Source of the DNA: Rhodospirillaceae bacterium
GTDB lineage: Bacteria > Pseudomonadota > Alphaproteobacteria > UBA828
Assembly: GCA_028819955.1 (NCBI GenBank)
Contig: JAPPKP010000378.1
Location: 11,131 to 37,536 of the forward strand
Direction: 5' to 3'
DNA: 26,406 bases
The notes beneath the pieces were generated by a model that saw only the letters and a program-made list of their open reading frames with translations, had not been told where the DNA came from and made no database searches. Positions 8,610 to 16,251 of this stretch are shown here, piece after piece (position 1 is the stretch's first letter; every line of letters begins with the position of its first letter). The position numbers were made by a program, and so were the translations under genes.

Positions 8610-9368
8610 ATGAAGATCATGATCATCAACCCCAACTCGTCGCAGGACATGACCGACGCCGATGCCGTGGCCGGCCGCTCGGTCGCGCGGGAAGGCACCG
8701 AGGTCGTAGCGGTCACGCCGGACTACGCGCCGGCCTCGATTGAATCCTTCTACGACGAGTATCTGTGCGTGCCGGGTATCCTCAACGAGATCCGTAAGGG
8801 CGACCAGCAAGGCTTCGACGCCTACATCATCGCTTGCTACGGCGACCCCGGCCTGCACGCAGCGCGCGAGATGACCGACAAGCCGGTGATCGGGATCGCC
8901 GAAGCGTCGCTCTACATGGCGTGTCAGCTCGCGGCGCGCGTTGCGATCGTCACCATCATCCCGCGCTTCCGCGTGCCGGTGGTTGACATGGTCGCGGGCT
9001 ACGGGCTCAGCCACAGGGTGAGCGTGCGTACGTCGCCGGTCTACGTGCTCGACGTGGAGCGGGACTACGAAGGCTCACTCGAGAAGCTGCGGCAGGAATG
9101 CTATCGCGCCCGCGACGAGGACGACGCCGAGGCGATTTGCCTGGGCTGCGCCGGCTTCGCGGAGTTCGCCGACGGGCTCGAGGCCGAGCTCGGCATTCCC
9201 GTGCTCGACGGGGTGGTGTGCGCCACCAAGATGGCCGAGAGCATCGTCGAGATCGGGCGCAAGACGAGCAAGTACAAGACCTACAGGTACCCGGAGCAGA
9301 AATCCTTCACCGGGATGTTGCAGCAGTTCGGTACCGAGGAGACGGCTGGACGGGCCGCCGCCGAATAA
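8610..9368 (+). CDS. Asp/Glu/hydantoin racemase family protein (HyuE-like)
   Basis: This is a 252-residue, cofactor-independent racemase. It starts MKIMIINPNSS, the hallmark INPN(T/S)S opening of hydantoin racemases. The two-Cys active site is visible as C76 in IIACYGDPG and C180 in CLGCAGF. The enzyme would interconvert enantiomers of a 5-substituted hydantoin or of an amino acid derivative. The ATG has GGGGAG nine bases upstream. It follows the M20 gene by 125 bp and precedes the binding-protein gene by 65 bp, all on one strand. Racemase, carbamoylase-type hydrolase and hydantoinase together make up the classic hydantoin utilisation set. The HyuAB here is the ATP-dependent type rather than the dihydropyrimidinase-like one. 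Confidence 0.92.
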   Translation: MKIMIINPNSSQDMTDADAVAGRSVAREGTEVVAVTPDYAPASIESFYDEYLCVPGILNEIRKGDQQGFDAYIIACYGDPGLHAAREMTDKPVIGIAEASLYMACQLAARVAIVTIIPRFRVPVVDMVAGYGLSHRVSVRTSPVYVLDVERDYEGSLEKLRQECYRARDEDDAEAICLGCAGFAEFADGLEAELGIPVLDGVVCATKMAESIVEIGRKTSKYKTYRYPEQKSFTGMLQQFGTEETAGRAAAE

Positions 9369-9410
9369 CCACCGGCCGCCCGGCATAGACCGGGGTGGCG
9401 TAGGCGAATT

Positions 9411-9430
9411 CAGGGAGGCTTAGGGAGGCT
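9411..9430 (+). repeat. Tandem 10-bp repeat carrying two Shine-Dalgarno sequences
   Basis: CAGGGAGGCT is followed directly by TAGGGAGGCT, so two AGGGAGG sites stand in a row before the binding-protein ATG at 9434. The second is correctly spaced (5 bases). The first could act as a standby ribosome site. Confidence 0.6.
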
Positions 9431-9433
9431 GAA

Positions 9434-10738
9434 ATGGACAGCGGACACCTAGACAGGAAGCACGAGAAGTTCTGCGAGGACGCAGAGACACGCTCGCGTA
9501 CGGCGGCCGGGCTCGACCGGCGCGAGTTCATGGCGGCGGCGGGTGCGACCGCTGTCGTCGCCGCGGCGGGCTTGGGCGCAAGCGAGGCCGAGGCCGCCTT
9601 CGCCGACCGGGTCGCCGGCATCACCCAGGACGAGCCGATGCAGCTCATCGGCACCGGGGTCTCGGCGCAGGAGCGCTTCTTCAAGCAGTTCGAGGAGATG
9701 AGCGGCGGGCTCCAGGTGACCGGCCAGGTCGCGAGCCTCGCGGACTCGGTCCAGAAATGGATCACCGGCGGCTACGAGACCTTCTCGATGATCGAGACCA
9801 ACGCTTTCCGGACGCCTGCGCTCAGGGAGGCTGAGACCATTGCGCCGATCCCGGTGGAGAAGATCACCAACTGGGAGTTTGCCGATTCGCTGTTTTCCGA
9901 CCCCGCCCACGTCGGCGCCGACCACACCAGCGGCTGGCCGGTGGCGATGGTCTACTGGGACGATAGCCGCACCTCGTTCGGGATGTTGCCGCAGATCTAC
10001 AACATGGATGCTTTGGGCATCCTCCCGCACAAGTTCGCCGACACCCAGGCGGACCGGAACACGCCAGACACTCTCGGCGTGCTCTACGAGGGGCAGTGGC
10101 GCGACGTGGACGTGCGGGGCAAGGTCTCAATCCAGAACGAGGACCTGATCGGCCCGCCGCGCTGCGCGAGCTACCTCGTGAAGAATCGCAAGATGGACCC
10201 GGTCAAGGTGGGCTACGGCGATCTCGAGCCGGACGAGCTCAAGAACGTCATCGACTTCCTGATCGGTGCCAAGCAGGACGGGGTCTTCCGGGCGCTCTGG
10301 ACCAACTACGGCGAGGCGGTGAACCTGCTCGCCTCCGAGGAGGTCTGGGGCATCGATTGCTGGAACCCGGTGATCGAGGACGTGAAGAAGCGCGGCATCC
10401 CGTGCTGGTACGTCGATGTCTGGGAGGGCACCGGCGCCTGGTATTACGGCATGTGCCTCTCCAGCGAGGCGCCGCAGCCGGAGGTCGCCATGGCCTATAT
10501 GGACTGGTGCCTCGAAGGCTGGCGCGGCGCGGCGGATGCCGAGCAGGGCTACTACTCGCCCACCCCCGACACGGCGCGCAACTACATGACCGAAGAGGCG
10601 TGGCTGAAGTGGTACGAGGGCCGCGGGCGCGATACCGGTCCCAAGCTCCGGCGCCAGTCGAACATCGCCTACTGGATGATCTGGCCTAGCCAAATCACCC
10701 TCTTCATCAAGGAGTGGAACCGCTTCCTCGCCGCCTGA
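9434..10738 (+). CDS. Tat-exported extracellular solute-binding protein (PotD/PotF-like)
   Basis: This is a 434-residue periplasmic binding protein. The N-terminus has a long n-region, a twin-arginine motif DRREFM (R29, R30), a hydrophobic stretch MAAAGATAVVAAAGLG, and a likely AEA cleavage site near residue 54. The mature part resembles family 1 solute-binding proteins of polyamine-type ABC importers, for example SLADSVQKWITGGYETF near the start and the Trp- and Tyr-rich C-terminal lobe. AGGGAGG five bases upstream fixes the ATG. No permease or ATPase gene occurs anywhere in the window, so it is either an orphan or served by a transporter encoded elsewhere. Its place among racemase and hydantoinase genes suggests it captures the pathway substrate. 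The ligand cannot be read from the sequence. Confidence 0.85.
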   Translation: MDSGHLDRKHEKFCEDAETRSRTAAGLDRREFMAAAGATAVVAAAGLGASEAEAAFADRVAGITQDEPMQLIGTGVSAQERFFKQFEEMSGGLQVTGQVASLADSVQKWITGGYETFSMIETNAFRTPALREAETIAPIPVEKITNWEFADSLFSDPAHVGADHTSGWPVAMVYWDDSRTSFGMLPQIYNMDALGILPHKFADTQADRNTPDTLGVLYEGQWRDVDVRGKVSIQNEDLIGPPRCASYLVKNRKMDPVKVGYGDLEPDELKNVIDFLIGAKQDGVFRALWTNYGEAVNLLASEEVWGIDCWNPVIEDVKKRGIPCWYVDVWEGTGAWYYGMCLSSEAPQPEVAMAYMDWCLEGWRGAADAEQGYYSPTPDTARNYMTEEAWLKWYEGRGRDTGPKLRRQSNIAYWMIWPSQITLFIKEWNRFLAA

Positions 10739-10753
10739 GGAACATCTTTCCCG

Positions 10754-10785
10754 GCCCCGCCGGCGCAGGACCGTGCCGGCGGGGC
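10754..10785 (+). terminator. Strong 11-bp hairpin after the binding-protein gene
   Basis: GCCCCGCCGGC (10754-10764) and GCCGGCGGGGC (10775-10785) form a perfect 11-bp GC stem with a 10-base loop, starting 15 bases after the binding-protein stop. No U tract follows on either strand, so it is not a textbook intrinsic terminator. It may protect the 3' end of a highly expressed binding-protein mRNA or reduce read-through into hyuA at 10875. Confidence 0.5.
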
Positions 10786-10874
10786 AGCGCGTGCCCAGGC
10801 GCACGTGAGGGCGCAGGGCTCCGCGCGGGCCTGCAGCGGACCTTTCGAGCCGTCTCCCCACCACGGAAGCGTTC

Positions 10875-12917
10875 ATGAGCCTTCGAATCGCCATCGACAC
10901 CGGGGGGACCTTCACCGACGTCATTGCGATCGACGAGACGACGGGCGAGCAGCGTGCCATCAAGACGCCGAGCACGCCTGACGACCCGAGCCGGGGTCTG
11001 ATCAACGGCATTCAGGAAGTCGTTGGCGGGAACGGCGCACAACTCAGCCAAGTCCTGCACGGCACCACGACGGCGACCAACGCCGTGCTCGAGCACCGTT
11101 TCGAAGGTCTCGGACTGCTCGTCACCGCTGGCTTTCGCCACATCATCGAGATCGCGCGTCAATCCGTACCCGACGGCTACGGCAACTCATTCTTCTGGGT
11201 AAAGCCGCCCCGGCTCGTGCCGCTTCATCTGGTTCAGGAGGTGACGGAGCGCATGAGCTATGACGGCTCCGTCATGACGCCGCTCGATGAAGAGAGCGTG
11301 GTCGAGGCGGTGAACCATCTCGTCGACTTCGGCGTCACGCGCATCGCCGTCTGCCTGCTCCACTCCTATGCGAACCCGACGCACGAACAGCGCGTGGGCG
11401 CGATCGTCGCGGAGCACTTCCCGGACACGTTCGTGTCGCTGTCGTCGGTCGTCCTGCCCGAATACCGCGAGTACGAGCGCGCGATGACGACGCTGATCGA
11501 CGTGATGGTCAAGCCCTACTGCCAGACCTATCTCGGGCGCGCACGCGACAGGATCGCGGAGGGTTCGGGCGAGAAGCCCTTTCTGATCATGCAGTCCAAC
11601 GGCGGGATCGTCTCCAGCGAGGCCGCAGGCGAAAAGCCGGTGACGATGCTGCTCTCGGGGCCGGCTGGGGGTGTCCTCGGCGCCACCCACATGGCAAGCC
11701 TCGCCGGATACGCCGATATCCTGACGCTCGATGTCGGCGGCACGTCCACCGATGTCTCGCTGGTGCGCGGGCTCACGCCGCAGCTCTCGACGCACACGAC
11801 GATCGAGCACTATCCGGTCAAGACACCGATGCTGGATGTCGTGGCGGTCGGCGCGGGCGGTGGATCGCTTGCCTGGATCGACCCCTACGGCGCGCTCAAG
11901 GTCGGCCCGCAGAGCGCAGGCGCCGATCCTGGCCCAATCTGCTATCGGCGCGGCGGAACCGAGCCCACGGTGACGGACGCAGGCGTGGTGCTGGGGCGCC
12001 TGCCCGGCGCACTGATCGGCGGCGGGCTCAAGCTGGATGTCGATGCCGCGCGCGGCGCGTTCGAGGGCCTTGGGAAAAAGCTCGGCCTCTCTGCGGCGGA
12101 TGCGGCCGCAGGCGTCCTCGAGATCGCGGCATCCAACCAAGTCCAGGGCATTCGCAAGGTGACGACGACGCGCGGGCTGGACCCCGGTGACTATGCGATG
12201 ATTGCGTTCGGTGGGGCAGGCGGGCTCTTTGCCGCCGACGTGGCCGACTTTCTCGGGATCAGGGTCGCGGTCTCGCCGCCAAATCCGGGCAACCTCTCGG
12301 CCTTCGGCCTGCACGTCTGCGACATCAAGCGCGACTACGTGCGCACGCTGGTGCGCCAGCAGTCGACCGCTACAGTGGACGAGCTCGAAGGGTTATGGGC
12401 CGAGCTCGAGCGGCTGGGCTGCGACGAGATCGCGGCCGAGGGTGTGGCGCGCGAGGCGATCCAGCTCGAACGGAGCGCCGACGTCCGCTACGTCGGCGAA
12501 GGCCACGAGGTGCTGGTCGCGATCCCGGCCGGGCTCGCGGGCACTGCGGCCGTCGATCACATGTGGTCCGACTTCCACCGAGTCCACGACGACACCTTCG
12601 GCTTCCATTACGAGGGCAGCCAGGACGTCGAGGTCGTGAGCCTGCGCGTGCAGGCGATCGGCCGCATGCACCGGCCTGATGTGCGGATGATCGAGCCGGG
12701 TTCAGACGCGTCCAGCCCCGCCGGTTCGCGCGATGTCTACTGGCGGGGCCGGGGCTGGGTATCCTGCCCGATCTGGCGGCGGGAGGGCCTGTCCCGCGAC
12801 TTCGCCACGCAGGGGCCCGGCATCGTCGAGGAGTACGGCTCGACTCTCGTGGTGCCCGAGGGCTGGTCCCTCAGGAACGACGATTACGGCAACCTCATTC
12901 TGGAGAAAGAGGCATGA
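10875..12917 (+). CDS. hyuA: Hydantoinase/oxoprolinase family subunit A (HyuA, copy 2)
   Basis: This is a 680-residue ATP-dependent cyclic-amide hydrolase subunit. The N-terminal phosphate loop is DTGGTFTD (8-15), followed by LHGTTTATNAVLE, PEYREYERA, MQSNGG, LLSGPAGGV and the second phosphate loop LDVGGTSTD (285-293). The GAGGGSLAWID and SAGADPGPICY segments are typical of the family. It opens a five-gene rightward operon: its stop overlaps the hyuB start (ATGA at 12914). A GGAAG site precedes the ATG. It is only distantly similar to the HyuA at 2220-4265, so the two pairs probably act on different substrates or steps. Association with a molybdenum hydroxylase downstream suggests that it opens a ring lactam made by that enzyme, which is an inference. 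Confidence 0.93.
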   Translation: MSLRIAIDTGGTFTDVIAIDETTGEQRAIKTPSTPDDPSRGLINGIQEVVGGNGAQLSQVLHGTTTATNAVLEHRFEGLGLLVTAGFRHIIEIARQSVPDGYGNSFFWVKPPRLVPLHLVQEVTERMSYDGSVMTPLDEESVVEAVNHLVDFGVTRIAVCLLHSYANPTHEQRVGAIVAEHFPDTFVSLSSVVLPEYREYERAMTTLIDVMVKPYCQTYLGRARDRIAEGSGEKPFLIMQSNGGIVSSEAAGEKPVTMLLSGPAGGVLGATHMASLAGYADILTLDVGGTSTDVSLVRGLTPQLSTHTTIEHYPVKTPMLDVVAVGAGGGSLAWIDPYGALKVGPQSAGADPGPICYRRGGTEPTVTDAGVVLGRLPGALIGGGLKLDVDAARGAFEGLGKKLGLSAADAAAGVLEIAASNQVQGIRKVTTTRGLDPGDYAMIAFGGAGGLFAADVADFLGIRVAVSPPNPGNLSAFGLHVCDIKRDYVRTLVRQQSTATVDELEGLWAELERLGCDEIAAEGVAREAIQLERSADVRYVGEGHEVLVAIPAGLAGTAAVDHMWSDFHRVHDDTFGFHYEGSQDVEVVSLRVQAIGRMHRPDVRMIEPGSDASSPAGSRDVYWRGRGWVSCPIWRREGLSRDFATQGPGIVEEYGSTLVVPEGWSLRNDDYGNLILEKEA

Positions 12918-14833
12918 GCGCAGGAACGGCCAGGGACGCAAGGCCGCCGCTCGGCCCGATCGAGCTCGAGGTCATTACGGGCACCATCCGCACCGCCGAG
13001 CTCGAGATCGAGGCGGCGGTTGAGCGGACGGCGCGCTCGCCGATGATCCGGGACCAGCACGACTATCGCGTGGCGCTCTTCGACGCGAAGGGACGCAAGC
13101 TGACCGGGCGCTCCTACGCCGCCCTGGTCGAGCCCGTGTTCGAATACTTCGATGACGGCGACATCCACCCGGGAGACATCTTCTTCTGGAACGACCCCTA
13201 CAACAGCGCCGGCGGGATCGGGCATATCCCCGATCTCTGTACGACCATCCCGATCTTCTACGGCGAACGGCTCATCGGATTCAGCCAGGTCTTCGGGCAT
13301 CACGACGACGTGGGCGGCTCGGTGCCGGGCAGCCTGCCCGCCAATGCCACCGACATGTGGACCGAAGGACTGGTAGTTCCCCCCATCAAGATTTACGAAC
13401 GGGGGAAAATCAACGAAGCGGTCTTCAAGATCATCTCGCGCAACTCGCGGCTCTCGGAGCATCTGCGCGGCGATCTCGATGCCGAGATCGGCGCCGCCAG
13501 GCTCGGCAGCCAGCGCATCGTCGCGCTGGCGGAGCGCTACGGCGTGGATGCACTGGAAGCCGCCTACGACGCGATCATCGAGAATTGCGCCGAGACCATA
13601 CGCCGCGAGCTGCTGCCCAAGATTCGCGACGGCGTCTATTCCTGGGAAGACTACATCGAGGACGACGGCGTCGAAGGGCCGCAAATGCATGCTTTGCGCC
13701 TGACAATGACCAAGACGGCCGACAAGATCCTGCTCGACTTCACTGGCACCTCGAAAGAGGCAAAGGGGCCCATCAACTGGCCCATCGACTACGCGGACGG
13801 GAAGTTCGCCCGCAAATGGATGGGGCCGGTGCTGCGCTCGCTTGCCTCATCACCCGAGCGGGCGGCCGAGATCGACATGAACGAGGGCGTCCTGGATGTT
13901 ATCGAGTTGAAGTTCCCGCCCAAGGGAACGTTGGTCACACCGAGCTTCGGCAAGGCCACGGGCCTGCGCTTCTTCCCCCTGCTGCGTTCGCTCGGCATCT
14001 TCGCGGCACTGCTGGCCAAGGCGACCGACGGGCGCATGCCGGCCGACCACGAGACGATCCGCATCTGGGGCCTGCACGGCGGGCGCATCGGCCAAGACTT
14101 CTTCCTTTTCCGAGAGGTCCTGGGCGGCGGCGGTCCGGGGCGCCCATGGGCGGACGGCAGCGATGTCGTTCACGTCGTGCCGAACTCGCGCAATCTGCCC
14201 GCCGAGTTTTCGGAGACCCGATACCCGGTCATCATCGAACGCCTGGGTCTGGCGGCCGACTCAGGCGGTGCCGGCTGCCGTCGCGGCGGTTTCGGCTACG
14301 ACAAGCGGGTCAGGGCGCTCGAAGATTGCGAGGCGCTCTCCAATGCGGACCGCGCGCTGATCAACACCTACGGCGTCAACGGCGGCAAGTACGGCGGCAC
14401 CTACTGCCTTGAGATCGACAACCCTGACGGCACGCAGCGCAAGGTTGCCGGCATGGACGACCGGGTTGAGGTCACCGCCAGCTCGACCATCAGAATCCGG
14501 ACGACGGGCGGTGGCGGCTGGGGAGACCCGCTCGCACGCGAGCCCGAGATGGTGTGCTACGACGTTCAGTGCGGTCTCGTTTCGGAGCAAGCGGCGCGCG
14601 ACGACTACGGCGTCGTGCTCGGTCGCGAGGGCCGGCGCTACACCGTCGACCGGGTTGCGACGGATCGCTTGCGTGGGCGCATGAAGGCCGACCGCGGGCC
14701 ACTCCCCATGTTCAGCCGGGGGCCTTACTTCGAGGAAATGAAGCGCGACCAGGCGATCGCGCGGCCGGAGGGCCTCGACGACCCGGACGACGGCTGGTTC
14801 GCCGACGGCATGGTTCCGGAGGCGGCGGAGTGA
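12914..14833 (+). CDS. hyuB: Hydantoinase family subunit B (HyuB, copy 2)
   Basis: This is the 639-residue partner of the HyuA just upstream. Family signatures include the PIELEVITGTIRTAELE opening, FFWNDPYNSAGGIGHIPD, FGHHDDVGGSVPGSLPANA and the C-terminal TTGGGGWGDPL segment. It starts inside the hyuA stop (ATGA), and its own TGA overlaps the GTG start of the CoxM-like gene (GTGA at 14830). Translation of the hydantoinase and the hydroxylase is therefore coupled. It carries a longer C-terminal tail, rich in acidic and aromatic residues, than copy 1. It should form the catalytic complex with HyuA in the cytoplasm. Confidence 0.92.
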   Translation: MSAGTARDARPPLGPIELEVITGTIRTAELEIEAAVERTARSPMIRDQHDYRVALFDAKGRKLTGRSYAALVEPVFEYFDDGDIHPGDIFFWNDPYNSAGGIGHIPDLCTTIPIFYGERLIGFSQVFGHHDDVGGSVPGSLPANATDMWTEGLVVPPIKIYERGKINEAVFKIISRNSRLSEHLRGDLDAEIGAARLGSQRIVALAERYGVDALEAAYDAIIENCAETIRRELLPKIRDGVYSWEDYIEDDGVEGPQMHALRLTMTKTADKILLDFTGTSKEAKGPINWPIDYADGKFARKWMGPVLRSLASSPERAAEIDMNEGVLDVIELKFPPKGTLVTPSFGKATGLRFFPLLRSLGIFAALLAKATDGRMPADHETIRIWGLHGGRIGQDFFLFREVLGGGGPGRPWADGSDVVHVVPNSRNLPAEFSETRYPVIIERLGLAADSGGAGCRRGGFGYDKRVRALEDCEALSNADRALINTYGVNGGKYGGTYCLEIDNPDGTQRKVAGMDDRVEVTASSTIRIRTTGGGGWGDPLAREPEMVCYDVQCGLVSEQAARDDYGVVLGREGRRYTVDRVATDRLRGRMKADRGPLPMFSRGPYFEEMKRDQAIARPEGLDDPDDGWFADGMVPEAAE

Positions 14834-15699
14834 AGCCGGCGCTATTCGAGTACGTAGCGCCGCAGAGCATCGAAGAAGCGCTTGAGGTCCTAGCGGCCGA
14901 CGAGATGGCGAGGCCGCTGGCGGGCGGCCAGAGCCTGATCCCCACGATGAATTTTCGCATCGCGGCTCCCACCAAGCTGGTGGACCTTGCCAGGATCGAT
15001 GTGCTCAAGGGATACGCTATCGAGGGCGACGACATCAGGGTGGGCGCGATGACTCGCCAACGGGATCTCGAACGCGATGGAGGTGTTCGGCGAGCCAACC
15101 CACTGATTGCCGAAGTCCTGGGCAACGTTGCGCACATCGTCATTCGCAATCGCGGCACGGTGGGCGGCAGCATCGCCCACGCCGACGCCGCTGCGGAGCT
15201 CCCCTGCATGCTGATAGCGACAGGGGGCTCGGTCGTCGCGCGCAGCCTTGGGGGCGAGCGGATAATCACAGCCGATGAACTTTTCCTGTTTCACATGACG
15301 ACGGCACTTGAGGCGAGCGAGCTGCTGACCGAGGTGCGCATCCCGGCCCTGCCCCCTGACACGGGCTACGCATTTCAGGAGATTGCACGCCGCCACGGCG
15401 ACTACGCGTTGGCCGGGATTTGCGCGCTGGTGACGCTGAAGGACGGCGTCTGTAGCGCCGTGCGTCTCGCAGCCTGCGGAGTCGCCTCGAAACCGACGCG
15501 TCTTGCGGAGGCCGAAAGCGTGCTGCTGGGACAGCCGCCGGACGGAGATGCTCTCGAGGCCGCAGCCGAAGCGGCGCGCCAGTATTCGACGACGGGCGAC
15601 GACCGCCAGGCCAGCGCGGACTACCGCAAGGACCTCGTCGCAGCGCTGGTCCGGCGCACCGTGACCAAGGCCGCCGGCCGCGCACGGGAGCGCGCGTGA
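14830..15699 (+). CDS. Molybdenum hydroxylase FAD-binding subunit (CoxM-like)
   Basis: This is the 289-residue medium subunit of a xanthine dehydrogenase/CO dehydrogenase-family enzyme. FAD-binding motifs are LAGGQSLIP (30-38) and IRNRGTVGGSIAHAD (105-119), followed by the CO dehydrogenase flavoprotein C-terminal domain. It passes electrons from the iron-sulfur subunit to an acceptor. The start is taken as the GTG that overlaps the hyuB stop (GTGA), because the protein then begins MKPALFEYVAP, exactly where the family begins; longer in-frame extensions would lie inside hyuB. Its TGA overlaps the start of the CoxS-like gene. Confidence 0.93.
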   Translation: MKPALFEYVAPQSIEEALEVLAADEMARPLAGGQSLIPTMNFRIAAPTKLVDLARIDVLKGYAIEGDDIRVGAMTRQRDLERDGGVRRANPLIAEVLGNVAHIVIRNRGTVGGSIAHADAAAELPCMLIATGGSVVARSLGGERIITADELFLFHMTTALEASELLTEVRIPALPPDTGYAFQEIARRHGDYALAGICALVTLKDGVCSAVRLAACGVASKPTRLAEAESVLLGQPPDGDALEAAAEAARQYSTTGDDRQASADYRKDLVAALVRRTVTKAAGRARERA

Positions 15700-16232
15700 T
15701 GGCGCGGCCGGCTGCGCGCAAGAAGCCGCTCGCGCGGTCTCCCGACCCGCAGGTGGCGGTGACGATGACCGTCAACGGCGAGCCGGTCGAGCGCGAGGTC
15801 AGCCCGCGCATGCTGCTGAGCGACTTCATCAGACACGAGCTGGGTCTGACGGGGACCCATGTCGGCTGCGAGCATGGCGTCTGCGGGTGCTGCACGGTGA
15901 TCATCGACGGCCGGGCGGGCCGTTCCTGCCTCGCCTTTGCGGTCCAGGCCGACGGGGCCGACATCAGAACGATCGAGAGCGTTGCTTCTGCCGACGGCAC
16001 GCTTCATCCGGTCCAACAGGCCTTTCGCGAGTGCCACGGACTGCAATGCGGCTACTGCACCCCCGGCTTCGTCATGTCGATCGTGGATTACCTGGGAGAC
16101 GACCCGGACCCGGACCTGTCGGAGGAGGCCATTCGTGAGGTCCTGTCGGGCAACCTGTGCCGCTGTACCGGCTACAAGAATATCGTGGCCGCCTTCCGCC
16201 GCAGCGCCGAGCTGATACGCGAAGCGCGCTAG
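15699..16232 (+). CDS. Molybdenum hydroxylase [2Fe-2S] subunit (CoxS-like)
   Basis: This is a 177-residue small subunit with two [2Fe-2S] clusters. The plant-ferredoxin-type cluster uses C57, C62, C65 and C77 (CEHGVCGCCT then SC), and the second uses C117, C120, C154 and C156 (CGYC then CRCTGY). It carries electrons from the molybdenum site to the FAD subunit. The ATG at 15699 forms a TGATG overlap with the preceding stop; a GTG codon immediately before it (15696) would add one residue. There is a basic N-terminal extension of about 20 residues before the ferredoxin domain but no export signal. The large subunit follows after 19 bp. Confidence 0.95.
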   Translation: MARPAARKKPLARSPDPQVAVTMTVNGEPVEREVSPRMLLSDFIRHELGLTGTHVGCEHGVCGCCTVIIDGRAGRSCLAFAVQADGADIRTIESVASADGTLHPVQQAFRECHGLQCGYCTPGFVMSIVDYLGDDPDPDLSEEAIREVLSGNLCRCTGYKNIVAAFRRSAELIREAR

Positions 16233-16251
16233 GGAAACGGGGAGCGTAACC

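Noticed and set aside
9371..9402. Weak stem (CCCGG-CATAGA-CCGGG and flanking CCACC/GGTGG) after the racemase gene
   Set aside because: The arms are short and interrupted and no U tract follows. It could not be told from chance in this base composition.
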